Assembly: GCA_003574785.1 (NCBI GenBank)
Contig: QORU01000015.1
Span: forward strand, 62,001-126,000
Source of the DNA: Taklimakanibacter deserti
Lineage (GTDB): Bacteria; Pseudomonadota; Alphaproteobacteria; Rhizobiales; Aestuariivirgaceae
Length of the DNA stretch: 64,000 nt
Direction of reading: 5' to 3'
The notes under the pieces are model-generated. The model saw only the letters and a list, made by a program, of their open reading frames with translations, did no database searches and had not been told where the DNA came from. Position numbers and translations under genes: made by a program. Below, piece by piece: positions 35,265 to 43,708 of the stretch. Within the stretch, counting starts at the first letter, position 1. Every line of letters starts with the position of its first letter.

Positions 35265-37435
35265 CAGGCGAGGTTGTGGTTCTTCAACGGCAAAATGCGG
35301 ATGCGCTTGCCGGTGGCGGCGAAGACGGCATTGAGCACCGCGGGCGCCGCGACCGCGATGGTAGGCTCGCCCACCCCGCCCCAGAAGCCGCCCGAGGGTA
35401 TGATGATCGTCTCGACTTGCGGCATCTCGGCCATGCGCATGACTTCATAAGTGTCGAAGTTCTCCTGCTCCATGCGCCCACCATTGACGATGCATTCGCC
35501 ATAGAGGCAGGCGGAGAGGCCATAGACGAAGGAGCCTTCGACCTGCCTTTCGATCTGCGCCGGATTGACGATGTGGCCGGGATCGGTCGCCGCCACGATG
35601 CGGTGGATCTTGAGCTGGCCATTGTCGACCGAGACCTCGGCGGCCGCCGCGACATAGCTGCCGAAGCCCATGATCTGGGCGAGGCCCCGATGCACGCCCT
35701 GCGGCGGCGGGTTGGTCCAGCCGATGCGCTCGGCGACCGCGTCCAGCACGGCGAGGTGCTTGGGATGCTGCGCCATGAGCTTGCGCCGGAAGGCGAGCGG
35801 ATCCTGGCCTGCCGCATGGGCAAGCTCGTCCATGAAGCATTCGACATAGATGGCATTCTGGTTGAGATTGACGCCCCGCCAGAAGCCCGGCGGCACCGGC
35901 GGATTGCGCATCGCATGGTCGATGAGAAGATTGTCGACCGAATAGCCGAATTCGTTCTCGGGGCCTTTCGGGTTGAGGCCCTGGAAGACGACCGGGTCCT
36001 TGCCGTTCTGCATGCCGTCGGGCCGGACCGAAGCGAGGATCGACTGGCCCGACAGGCGCATGTGCAAGGCGGTCAGGTTGCCTTGGTCATCGAGAACGCC
36101 GGTGAGCTTGCATTGCGTCGTCGGATGATAGGCGCCATGCAGCATGTCCTCCTCGCGCGACCAGATGAGCTTGACGGGTGTGCCCGGCATCTCCTTGGCG
36201 ATCAGCACGGCCTGGCGCACATAATCCTGGAAGGCGCCGCGCCGGCCGAAGCCGCCGCCCAGATGGATCTTGTGGACGTCGCATTGCTGCGGCGGCAGAC
36301 CCGCCGCTTCGGCGGCCGCCGCGAGGCTGCCTTCGCCATTCTGCGTCGGCACCCACACTTCGCAGCGCTCCGGCGACCACACCGCCGTTGCATTCATCGG
36401 CTCCATGGTGGCGTGGTTCTGATAGGGGAAGGCATAGGTGGCCGTCACCTTCCTGCCCGGCCCCGCGAGTGCCTTCAGCACATCGCCATTCTCATTGCCG
36501 ACGAAAGCTTCCTTGGCCTCCAGTCCTTCGGCCAGCATCTCGGCGATCTTGGTGCTGGTGAGATCCTTGTTCGGGCCTTCGTCCCAGACGATCGGCAAGG
36601 CGTCGAGCGCCGTCTTGGCGCGCCACCATGTGTCGGCGACGACGGCGACGGCGGTGTCGCCGACCTGCACGACCTTGCGCACGCCCGGCATGTTGGCGAC
36701 GGCATTCGCCTCGAAGCTCTTGACCTTCCCGCCGAAGACCGGACAGGCCTTGATCGCGGCATTCAGCATGTTGGGCTGCTTGAGATCGATGCCATAGACC
36801 TGCTTGCCGGTGAGCTTGTCGGCGGTGTCGAGCCGGGGCAGCGGCTTGCCGGCGATGGTCCAGTCTTTCGGATCCTTGAGCGGAACATCGGCGGGCGGCG
36901 TCACCTTGGCCGCTTCTTCCGCGACCTTGCCATAGGTGGTGCTGCGACCGCTGGCTTGATGCGCGATGACGCCCTTGCTCACCGAGCATTCCGTGGCCGG
37001 CACATTCCATTCGGCCGCGGCGGCCTGGATCAGCATGGCGCGCGCGGTGGCGCCGCCCTTGCGCACATATTCCTGCGATTCGCGGATGCCGCGGCTGCCG
37101 CCGGTCGAGAAGCTGCCCCAGATGCGGTCACGCGCCAGATTGGCGCCAGGCGTCGGATATTCGGTGGTGACCTTCGACCAGTCGCATTCGAGCTCTTCGG
37201 CGACGAGCTGGGCAAGGCCGGTCAGCGTTCCCTGGCCCATCTCCGAGCGCGCGATACGGATGACCACCGTGTCGTCGGGCTTGATGACCACCCAGGCATT
37301 GATCTCGGGAGACATGCCGGTAGCGGCGAGCGCGGCCTTCGGCAGCGGCACATGAAAGCCCAGCATGAGCCCGCCCGTGGCGGCGATGGAGCCCGCGATG
37401 AAATTGCGCCGCGAAAGATTTGGAATCATGTTCAT
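35264..37435 (-). CDS. Periplasmic molybdenum hydroxylase large subunit, IorB type
   Basis: 723-residue xanthine-oxidase-family subunit that binds Mo-molybdopterin cytosine dinucleotide. A Tat leader (NLSRRNFIAGSIAATGG) shows periplasmic placement. Motifs include MGQGTLTGLAQLVAEELE, IHLGGGFGRRGAFQDYVRQ, and the catalytic glutamate in FWGGVGEPTIAVAAPA. It is the isoquinoline 1-oxidoreductase beta type, also used for aldehydes and N-heterocycles, which normally passes electrons to cytochromes. GAGGAGG lies seven bases before the ATG at 37435. The overlap with the FCSD cytochrome ties it to the sox genes. The substrate is unknown. Confidence 0.88.
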   Translation of the reverse strand: MNMIPNLSRRNFIAGSIAATGGLMLGFHVPLPKAALAATGMSPEINAWVVIKPDDTVVIRIARSEMGQGTLTGLAQLVAEELECDWSKVTTEYPTPGANLARDRIWGSFSTGGSRGIRESQEYVRKGGATARAMLIQAAAAEWNVPATECSVSKGVIAHQASGRSTTYGKVAEEAAKVTPPADVPLKDPKDWTIAGKPLPRLDTADKLTGKQVYGIDLKQPNMLNAAIKACPVFGGKVKSFEANAVANMPGVRKVVQVGDTAVAVVADTWWRAKTALDALPIVWDEGPNKDLTSTKIAEMLAEGLEAKEAFVGNENGDVLKALAGPGRKVTATYAFPYQNHATMEPMNATAVWSPERCEVWVPTQNGEGSLAAAAEAAGLPPQQCDVHKIHLGGGFGRRGAFQDYVRQAVLIAKEMPGTPVKLIWSREEDMLHGAYHPTTQCKLTGVLDDQGNLTALHMRLSGQSILASVRPDGMQNGKDPVVFQGLNPKGPENEFGYSVDNLLIDHAMRNPPVPPGFWRGVNLNQNAIYVECFMDELAHAAGQDPLAFRRKLMAQHPKHLAVLDAVAERIGWTNPPPQGVHRGLAQIMGFGSYVAAAAEVSVDNGQLKIHRIVAATDPGHIVNPAQIERQVEGSFVYGLSACLYGECIVNGGRMEQENFDTYEVMRMAEMPQVETIIIPSGGFWGGVGEPTIAVAAPAVLNAVFAATGKRIRILPLKNHNLA

Positions 37436-37447
37436 CTGTGCGCCTCC

Positions 37448-37918
37448 TCAGCCGTTGGTCGTTGTGGTGTTTTGGGATGCGGCGAGCTTGATCGCGGCGC
37501 GCACGCGGTTATAGGTGCCGCATCTGCAGATATTGGTCATCTCGGCATCGATATCGGCATCGCTGGGATTGGGGTTCTGGGCGATGAGCGAGGCGGCCGC
37601 CATGATCATGCCGGCCTGGCAATAGCCGCATTGTGGGACATCGAGCGTGGCCCAGGCCTTCTGCACCGGATGCGATCCGTCGGGCGAGAGCCCTTCGATG
37701 GTCACGATCTTCTGCTCCGGCACAACCGCGCTGACAGGTGTCGCGCAAGCGCGTGTCGCGACACCATCTATATGTACCGTGCAGGAACCGCATTGCGCGA
37801 TGCCGCAGCCATATTTCGTGCCGGTAAGCCCGGCCTGCTCGCGCAGGACCCAGAGCAGCGGCGTGTCGGGATCGACATCGATATCACGAGTAGTGCCATT
37901 GATTGTCAGTCGGGCCAT
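37448..37918 (-). CDS. [2Fe-2S] subunit of molybdenum hydroxylase, IorA type
   Basis: 156 residues with two iron-sulfur clusters. Plant-type ligands are Cys38, 43, 46 and 58 in [16 protein letters not shown] and RAC; the second cluster has Cys97, 100, 131 and 133 in QCGYCQAGM and [10 protein letters not shown]. It has no leader of its own and would travel bound to the Tat-exported large subunit. AGGAGACC precedes the ATG at 37918. It is the first gene of the eight-gene operon that ends with soxA. Confidence 0.9.
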   Translation of the reverse strand: MARLTINGTTRDIDVDPDTPLLWVLREQAGLTGTKYGCGIAQCGSCTVHIDGVATRACATPVSAVVPEQKIVTIEGLSPDGSHPVQKAWATLDVPQCGYCQAGMIMAAASLIAQNPNPSDADIDAEMTNICRCGTYNRVRAAIKLAASQNTTTTNG

Positions 37919-38203
37919 TCGGGGTCTCCTGAGATGATGGGGTGCCAAGCCGGAACTGGGCGCTGCCGCGCCGCAATGAACTCTCGAGGCTAAGGACGAC
38001 CTGTCGCAGAAACTTGGCCACGGGCGCTCAATTTGTCTCCGCTTGTCGCCGATGGGCCGGCTGACACAGCTTGATACAATTTTCCGAAGACCGCGCCCTG
38101 AGTCCGACGCCGGCGCCGCCTACCTACATGTCCGGACGGCCTTGCGCATGCGGACCTGCTTCGCATGACAGATTTTTTGTTGTTTGATCAGGGAGATTGT
38201 TGA
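37919..38203. promoter_or_regulatory. Divergent intergenic region between Mo-hydroxylase/sox operon and cytochrome c gene
   Basis: This 285-base gap is the only place where a promoter for the iorAB-sox operon can lie. It holds TTGATACAATTTTCC at 38071-38085, nearly the same as a motif before the response regulator gene at 29444. A CATGCG-N9-CGCATG inverted repeat lies at 38147-38167, 36 bases before the cytochrome ATG. AGGGAG serves as ribosome site for the cytochrome. No riboswitch or small RNA was recognised. Confidence 0.45.
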
Positions 38204-38593
38204 ATGAGATTGAGACCGGCCATGACCTTCGCTGTCATGTTTGTCATCGGCATCGGCGCGCCTTTCGTGGCGTCGGCGCAACAGGCGGGCGATGGGGAGC
38301 GCCTGTTCCGCCAGCGCTGTGCTGCCTGTCACGCGCTTGAAGCCGGGCAGAACAAGGCCGGGCCGCATCTCGATGGCCTCATCGGCAGAAAGGCCGGCAG
38401 TGTCGAAGGGGCGCGCTATTCCCGCGCACTGCAAGGCGCCGAGATCACCTGGGACGAGCAGACGCTCGACGGTTTCCTCGCCAATCCGCGCAAGGCAGTC
38501 TCCGGCACGACGATGGTGGTCGGCGTGCCCAATGAGGCTCAGCGCAAGGCCATCATCGCCTATCTCAAATCGGTGCCGGCGGCCGCCAATTGA
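38204..38593 (+). CDS. Class I c-type cytochrome (cytochrome c2-like)
   Basis: 129-residue periplasmic monoheme cytochrome. The Sec leader ends FVASA-QQ, the heme site CAACH lies at 39-43, and the axial methionine is probably Met104 in SGTTMVVGVPNEAQ. The DGLIGRKAGSVEGARYSRAL stretch is typical of soluble cytochrome c2. It is divergent from the molybdenum hydroxylase operon and is a good candidate for its electron acceptor. It converges with another cytochrome gene 15 bases away. Confidence 0.9.
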   Translation: MRLRPAMTFAVMFVIGIGAPFVASAQQAGDGERLFRQRCAACHALEAGQNKAGPHLDGLIGRKAGSVEGARYSRALQGAEITWDEQTLDGFLANPRKAVSGTTMVVGVPNEAQRKAIIAYLKSVPAAAN

Positions 38594-38608
38594 TGCGGGC
38601 CAGGCCGG

Positions 38609-39097
38609 CTAGTCGGGCATGATGACCGTCAGATAAGGCGCCGACGGCTTTTCCGCATGGCCGGCAATGGCCGGGACCTGATGATGGATAGGCTTCAGGC
38701 TCTTGAGATAAGCAGCAAGCGCATAGGCATCCGCATCGGTCAGCTTGCCATAGTGGCCATAAGGCATCACCGGCGCCAGGATGCGCCCATCGGGGCGTTC
38801 ACCGGTGCGCACCGCTTTGACGATATCGTCGGCGCTCCAGTTGCCCAGCCCCGTCTCGCGATCGGGTGTCAGATTGGGCGGGTAGAAGATACCGAGGCCT
38901 GGAATCTGGAAACCCACTTCGGAGCCCGCGAGATAGCGTTCGGGATCGGGCTTGCCGAGAAACACGCCCGTCGTGTGGCAACCGCCGCAATCCATGATGG
39001 TGGCGAGATACTCGCCGCGGCGCAGCGTGTCGTCGGCCGCGGATGCCGCGTCGGCAAGGGCCAGCAGGCTCGCAAGGGCAAGCAAAGATTTTCGCAT
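38609..39097 (-). CDS. c-type cytochrome (aldehyde/alcohol dehydrogenase-associated type)
   Basis: 162 residues with a Sec leader ending ASA-AD, one heme site CGGCH at 37-41 in the MDCGGCHTTG context, and a Met ligand likely in LAPVMPYGHYGKLTD. The IPGLGIFYPPNLTPDRETGLG stretch, of which the YPPNLTPD core is most conserved, matches the single domains of the multi-heme cytochromes that accept electrons from molybdenum aldehyde dehydrogenases and PQQ enzymes. It starts 24 bases after the TetR gene on the same strand. Confidence 0.85.
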   Translation of the reverse strand: MRKSLLALASLLALADAASAADDTLRRGEYLATIMDCGGCHTTGVFLGKPDPERYLAGSEVGFQIPGLGIFYPPNLTPDRETGLGNWSADDIVKAVRTGERPDGRILAPVMPYGHYGKLTDADAYALAAYLKSLKPIHHQVPAIAGHAEKPSAPYLTVIMPD

Positions 39098-39121
39098 GAT
39101 CGCTCCGTTCAGATGATTGGC

Positions 39122-39739
39122 TCAGGTCCTTCGCCGCGGCTTTCGCGCGGCGTCCACCAGCGCGCGGATGGCCCATTGCTTGACCTTGCGCGCTTCCGTG
39201 TCGCTCGTCTGCAGGACGTCCTTGAAGACCACGATCCCCTCGGTTCCGATGATGAGCGCCAGCGCCTTGTGCAGAAGCTTGAGGGCGGCGGGATCGAACT
39301 CGTTCCGTTCGGGCTTGAGTGCCGCCTCGATCAAGGGGCTGCGGCGGTTCTGGCGTGGCGGGATGTCGCTGTCCCCGCCGCCCTTGACGACCCGCTGCAG
39401 CGAATGCACCAGCATCATCCTGAGCGAAGGCTCATTGGCGAGGATCATGTCGTGAAGCGTGGTATCGACGAGATTGAGCCGCTCGACCGGATCGCTGGAG
39501 GAGTCGTTGCGGAAGAGCGCGTCGGCATCCGGCACGGCGAGGTCGAGGGAAGCCTCGACGAGCAGCGCCTCGACGCCCGGGAAATAGCGATAGGCCGTGG
39601 CGCGCGACACCATGGCTTCATCGGCGATTTCTTCGAGGCTTGGATTTTGCCCGTGCTTCATGAGGCGCGCCGCGGCCTGCAGCAGATCCTTGCGGGTCCG
39701 CCGCCGCTGATTGGCGCGGCCGGCACCTTCGCCATCCAT
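39122..39739 (-). CDS. TetR-family transcriptional regulator
   Basis: 205 residues with the helix-turn-helix SLEEIADEAMVSRATAYRYF near residue 35 and a variable ligand domain. It follows the SnoaL-like gene by five bases. The ATG at 39739 is used; the frame to 39790 overlaps that gene. The perfect-arm inverted repeat at 40200-40217 upstream of the pair is the probable operator for self-control. Confidence 0.88.
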   Translation of the reverse strand: MDGEGAGRANQRRRTRKDLLQAAARLMKHGQNPSLEEIADEAMVSRATAYRYFPGVEALLVEASLDLAVPDADALFRNDSSSDPVERLNLVDTTLHDMILANEPSLRMMLVHSLQRVVKGGGDSDIPPRQNRRSPLIEAALKPERNEFDPAALKLLHKALALIIGTEGIVVFKDVLQTSDTEARKVKQWAIRALVDAARKPRRRT

Positions 39740-39744
39740 GTGCG

Positions 39745-40164
39745 TCACTCCTGCGGCAACTGCCGCATGATGGCGGCGAAATCGATCCACACATTCTCAT
39801 GGCCGATCTCACCGGTATTGGTGAATTCGATGACGTGAAGCAGCCGGAATTCGAGCGGCCGGTCGCGGCCTTCCAGTCCGAACGGCCTGCCATGCGCCCT
39901 GCCGTGCCAGAGCGATTCATCGACCAGGAAATTCTCGCCATAAAGCCGCCTCAGGCTGTCGACACGGCTTTCGGAGAGATCGGCGAAGAGCCGCTCATAG
40001 AAGACGCGGGCCTCGGCGCGGCCATAGGAAGGGCCGCTGGGCCAGCCGACGACATCATGCACGGCGTCGCAAGCGAGCGTCGCGAGCACGCCTTCCACGT
40101 CGTCACGGGCTTCGAAGCCGAAATGCTCGTCGAGCTTACGGTCCATTTCCGCAGGGGTCAGCAT
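39745..40164 (-). CDS. SnoaL/NTF2-like protein
   Basis: About 139 residues of the NTF2-like cone fold: AEMDRKLDEHFGFEARDDVE at the start, then HDVVGWPSGPSYGRAEARVF and ENVWIDFAAIMRQLP. Members bind or isomerise small hydrophobic compounds. TGAGGAA before the ATG at 40164 supports that start; an ATG at 40176 is the alternative. It is the first gene of a TetR-controlled transcription unit. The substrate is not known. Confidence 0.8.
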   Translation of the reverse strand: MLTPAEMDRKLDEHFGFEARDDVEGVLATLACDAVHDVVGWPSGPSYGRAEARVFYERLFADLSESRVDSLRRLYGENFLVDESLWHGRAHGRPFGLEGRDRPLEFRLLHVIEFTNTGEIGHENVWIDFAAIMRQLPQE

Positions 40165-40199
40165 CGGGTTCCTCATTATTGCCTTTACCAAAGGTCATA

Positions 40200-40217
40200 A
40201 TGAGATTATCGTCTCAT
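40200..40217. promoter_or_regulatory. Candidate TetR operator
   Basis: ATGAGATTATCGTCTCAT is an inverted repeat with perfect six-base arms (ATGAGA-N6-TCTCAT). It lies 36 bases before the SnoaL-like gene, in an AT-rich stretch that looks like its promoter. The size suits a TetR dimer. Confidence 0.5.
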
Positions 40218-40256
40218 GTCAATACGTAAATATCTTAATAGGACTCCAGGCTCGAA

Positions 40257-41750
40257 CTATAGCCGCATATCGCGGTCGAGCGGAAAGATCGGCCGCGGCA
40301 CATTGCGGTAAGGCAATCGCTCCAGATAGGTCGTGCACAAAGCGCCGCTGTCGCAGACGATCACCTTGCCGGCGATGGGCTCGAAGGCGGCGCGGAAATG
40401 CTGCATGGATTTGAGCGCCACCACCGTCTTCGCCGCCGGATCGATGCCGAAGGCGCGGAACTGCTGCAGGTCCAGCATCTGGGCCGGCTCCGTCACCACC
40501 AATATGTCGATGCCGCCGACTTTCAGCACCGCCGTCGGCCCGAAGCTCAGCCGCAATTTGCCGACCATGGGCCCGTCACCGACATAGGATCCGTCGCTGA
40601 CCAGCTTCAGCTCGCCCTCGACATCGAGCGGTGCGCCGCCGAAGCGCGGATCGGTCTTGCCGCCGAGGCTCAGCCTGACGCGCTCGCCCACCTTGTGCTT
40701 GTGCAATTGCCGCGCGGCTTCGGGATCGACCATCGGGCCATAGGCGGCGTCCGCGATGCCGGCATCGAGCATGGCCTTCAGCAAATTAGTCGAATCGCCA
40801 TAACCGCCACCGCCCGGATTGTCGGCATAATCGGCGATGATGATCGGACCATTCTGGCGCTTGTAGGTTTTGGCAACGGCGGCGGCTTCCTCCACCGTCA
40901 TGAAGCTGTTGATGACCTCGAAGCGCTTCTCCCAGATGTCGTCGGCGAGGCCCTCGGCGAAAGCGCGGTGTGGTACCTCATTGCCCTCGTAAGTGACGAG
41001 CACGGTCGGTCCGACGTCCCAGATGTCGGCATTGCCGAAGCCGGCATTGATGCTGACGGCGAACACGCCCGGCTCTTTCTCATAGGCGACGGCCTTCGCC
41101 ATGCGCTCGATCATCGGGCCGACATCGGTGCGCCCGCTATTGGCTTCGTCCAGCATCGGGCGATGCGCGCGCAAGGTGCGCGGCCGGATCTCGCCCTTCA
41201 TCGTGCGCTCGAGAATGTCGCCCGCCTGGCGGGCGCGTTCGCGCATGTCGATATGCGGATAGGTCTTGTAGGAGACGATGATATTGGCGAGCGCGCACAT
41301 CTTGGGCGTGACATTGGCATGGGGATCGAGCGTGATGGCGATTGGAAGATCGGGCCCCACCACCTGGCGCAGCCGCTCGAGCAGCTCGCCTTCGCCGTCT
41401 TCGCAGAAATCGGTCACCATGGCGCCATGCAGCGCCAGAGCGATGCCGTCGAGACTGTCCTTGTGCTTGGCGGCGGCAGCGACGATGGCGCCGCCCAGCC
41501 GGTCGAAGGCATCGCGCGTCACATAGCCTGCGGGCTCGGCCGCCGTGCTCAGCACATGGATATGCTTCCAGCCATATTTGCGTTCCGCGTCGCAGAAGCC
41601 GGCGAGCCCAGTATTGGCGTCGCCGAGCTCGCGGATCGCGTCCGCGCCGAAATAGCCGAAGCGCTCCATGAAAGCGTCATAGTCGGTGAGGTTCCTGTTG
41701 AAGGTGTTGGTCTCATGCATGAACTCGGCGGAAAGGACGGTGAAGGTCAT
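40257..41750 (-). CDS. M81-family metallopeptidase (MlrC/microcystinase C type)
   Basis: 497 residues of the MlrC family, which includes the third enzyme of microcystin breakdown, a zinc peptidase that cuts short peptides. The N-terminus has EFMHETNTFNRNLTDYD (HET motif), then LALHGAMVTDFCEDGEGELL and TLDPHANVTPKM, which supply likely metal-binding Asp and His, and the DYADNPGGGGYGDST loop. Its start overlaps the stop of the DppF-type ATPase gene (ATGA), so it is translated with a dipeptide-type importer and probably acts on what that importer brings in. Confidence 0.88.
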   Translation of the reverse strand: MTFTVLSAEFMHETNTFNRNLTDYDAFMERFGYFGADAIRELGDANTGLAGFCDAERKYGWKHIHVLSTAAEPAGYVTRDAFDRLGGAIVAAAAKHKDSLDGIALALHGAMVTDFCEDGEGELLERLRQVVGPDLPIAITLDPHANVTPKMCALANIIVSYKTYPHIDMRERARQAGDILERTMKGEIRPRTLRAHRPMLDEANSGRTDVGPMIERMAKAVAYEKEPGVFAVSINAGFGNADIWDVGPTVLVTYEGNEVPHRAFAEGLADDIWEKRFEVINSFMTVEEAAAVAKTYKRQNGPIIIADYADNPGGGGYGDSTNLLKAMLDAGIADAAYGPMVDPEAARQLHKHKVGERVRLSLGGKTDPRFGGAPLDVEGELKLVSDGSYVGDGPMVGKLRLSFGPTAVLKVGGIDILVVTEPAQMLDLQQFRAFGIDPAAKTVVALKSMQHFRAAFEPIAGKVIVCDSGALCTTYLERLPYRNVPRPIFPLDRDMRL

Positions 41751-42745
41751 GGCGTTTCCCGATTTTGAGGTGAGAGGTTGGGGTTGAAGCAGGCCGTTTC
41801 ATGGTCGTCGGCGGAGGTCTCGAGACGCGGCCGTTCGCTGCGGCAGCGGGCATCGGCATAGGTGCAGCGCGCCGCGAAGGCGCAGCCCGGCGGCAGGTCG
41901 AAGGGGCTCGGGATCTCGCCCGAGAGCTGGCCAATCTCACGCCGCCTTGTCGGATCGGGCGCGAAGGTGCTGTCGAGCAGGGTCTGCGTATAAGGATGGC
42001 GGGGTCTCGCCTTGGGATGAGGAAGGATCTCGACGATGCGGCCGAGATACATGACGACGATGCGGTCGCAGAAATAACGCACCAGCCCCAGATCATGCGA
42101 GATGAAGAGATAGGTGAGGCCGAGTTCGCGCTTCAGCCTTTCGAGCAAAGTGATGATCTGCGCCTGGATCGAGACGTCGAGCGAGGCGGTGGGTTCATCG
42201 AGCACCAGGAAGTCGGGCTCGAGCGCCAGCGCTCGGGCGATACCGACACGCTGGCGCTGGCCGCCCGACAATTGATGCGGATGGCTTTCGCCGAGCTTGC
42301 GGTCGAGACCCACCATGGCGAGCAGCGCTTCGACCTTGCTACGCGCCGCGCCGGCGCTGAGCTTCAGGCCTTGCACCTTGAACGGCTCGAGCAAGGCATC
42401 GGCGACGCGGTAGCGCGGATCGATCGAGGAATAGGGGTCCTGGAAGACCATTTGCATGCGCCGGCGCTGGCGCCGCATTTCCTGATGCGACAGGCCTCTG
42501 AGATCGACGCCGTCGAAGACGACGCGTCCGCTCGTCGCCTCCAGGAGGCGCAGAGCGAGGCGCGCCAAAGTCGACTTGCCGCAGCCCGATTCGCCGACCA
42601 CGCCCGTCACCTGTCCGCGCGGTATGTCGAGCGTTACCTGGCTCACCGCCGTCATCTTGCGGCTGCCGCCGAACAGGCCCTTGCGGCTCTCGAAGACTTT
42701 GTCGAGCTCGCGAAGCTCGACAAGCGCTGGCATCTTGTCAGCCAT
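41747..42745 (-). CDS. Oligopeptide/dipeptide ABC transporter ATPase, DppF type
   Basis: 332-residue ATPase: Walker A GESGCGKST, signature [14 protein letters not shown], Walker B FLVLDEPTASLD. The C-terminal oligopeptide-transport domain has the four-cysteine cluster region GCAFAARCTYADARCRSERP, typical of the DppD/F group. It overlaps the DppD-type gene by a few bases and the M81 gene by four. The ATG at 42745 is chosen; the frame to 43033 is a shadow. Confidence 0.92.
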   Translation of the reverse strand: MADKMPALVELRELDKVFESRKGLFGGSRKMTAVSQVTLDIPRGQVTGVVGESGCGKSTLARLALRLLEATSGRVVFDGVDLRGLSHQEMRRQRRRMQMVFQDPYSSIDPRYRVADALLEPFKVQGLKLSAGAARSKVEALLAMVGLDRKLGESHPHQLSGGQRQRVGIARALALEPDFLVLDEPTASLDVSIQAQIITLLERLKRELGLTYLFISHDLGLVRYFCDRIVVMYLGRIVEILPHPKARPRHPYTQTLLDSTFAPDPTRRREIGQLSGEIPSPFDLPPGCAFAARCTYADARCRSERPRLETSADDHETACFNPNLSPQNRETP

Positions 42746-43706
42746 GGGCGGCTCCGGCATCGCTGAAATGGCAGGCGACGGCGCCGCCCTTAGGCGATCC
42801 GTCGAGCGACGGTACGGTCGTGGCACAGGTCGCTTCCTTGCGGGCGCAGCGCGGATGAAACCGGCAGCCGGAAGGGTAATGTCCGACGCTCGGCACGGTC
42901 CCGGGAATGCCGGCGAGGCTTCCCGCCGGCATGCCGTCGCGTGGGATGCAGCCGATGAGGGCTTGCGTATAGGGATGGCGCGGCGTGGCGAAGATGCTCC
43001 GCACGTCATTGCTTTCGGCCACCCGCCCGGCATAGAGCACGCTCACCCGGTCGCAGCTCTGCGCCACGACGCTCATGTCATGGGTGATGAGGATGAGGGC
43101 GAGGCCGCGGTCGCGCACCAATTCGCCGAGAAGCCCGACGATCTGCGCCTGGATGGTGACGTCGAGCGCCGTCGTCGGTTCATCGGCGATGATGAGATCG
43201 GGATCGGCGGCGAGCGCCATGGCGATGACGATGCGCTGCTTCATGCCGCCCGACAATTGATGCGGATAGTGATGATGGAGCATCGCGGCTTCTGGGATGC
43301 GCAAGCGCTCCATGAGCGCGATGCTGCGCGCCCGCGCGGCCTCCGCGTCGAGGCCGAGATGGAGCCGCGACACCTGGTCGATCTGGGCGCCGACGCGCAT
43401 GACGGGATCGAGCGAGGTCATCGGATTCTGGGTGATGAAGGCGATGCGGCGGCCGCGCAGCTTGCGGTATTGCGGCTCGGCGAGGCGCGTCAGCTCCGTT
43501 CCGTCGAAGCGGATCGAGCCGCGTTGGATCCGCCCGCCGATCAAGGGCAGGAGTCCCATGACCGAAAGCGCGGTGAGCGACTTGCCGGAGCCCGATTCGC
43601 CGACCAACCCCAAGATCTCGCTTTTGTCGACCGCGAAGCTGATGCCGTCGAGCGGCTTCAGGCCCGAAATGGCGATCGACAGGTCGTTGACCTCGAGCAG
43701 CGCCAT
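42738..43706 (-). CDS. Oligopeptide/dipeptide ABC transporter ATPase, DppD type
   Basis: 322-residue ATPase: Walker A GESGSGKSL, signature LSGGMKQRIVIAMA, Walker B LIIADEPTTALD. The C-terminal cysteine cluster reads GCRFHPRCARKEATC. It starts at 43706, two bases after the DppC-type stop. With the DppF-type subunit it forms the ATPase pair of the importer. Confidence 0.92.
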   Translation of the reverse strand: MALLEVNDLSIAISGLKPLDGISFAVDKSEILGLVGESGSGKSLTALSVMGLLPLIGGRIQRGSIRFDGTELTRLAEPQYRKLRGRRIAFITQNPMTSLDPVMRVGAQIDQVSRLHLGLDAEAARARSIALMERLRIPEAAMLHHHYPHQLSGGMKQRIVIAMALAADPDLIIADEPTTALDVTIQAQIVGLLGELVRDRGLALILITHDMSVVAQSCDRVSVLYAGRVAESNDVRSIFATPRHPYTQALIGCIPRDGMPAGSLAGIPGTVPSVGHYPSGCRFHPRCARKEATCATTVPSLDGSPKGGAVACHFSDAGAAHG

Positions 43707-43708
43707 GA

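Noticed and set aside
34157..37993. A 1278-codon open frame on the plus strand antisense to iorAB and the FCSD genes
   Set aside because: It runs opposite well-supported genes, its translation is dominated by Arg, His, Asp and Gly with no family text, and such long antisense frames are expected in GC-rich DNA with this codon bias.
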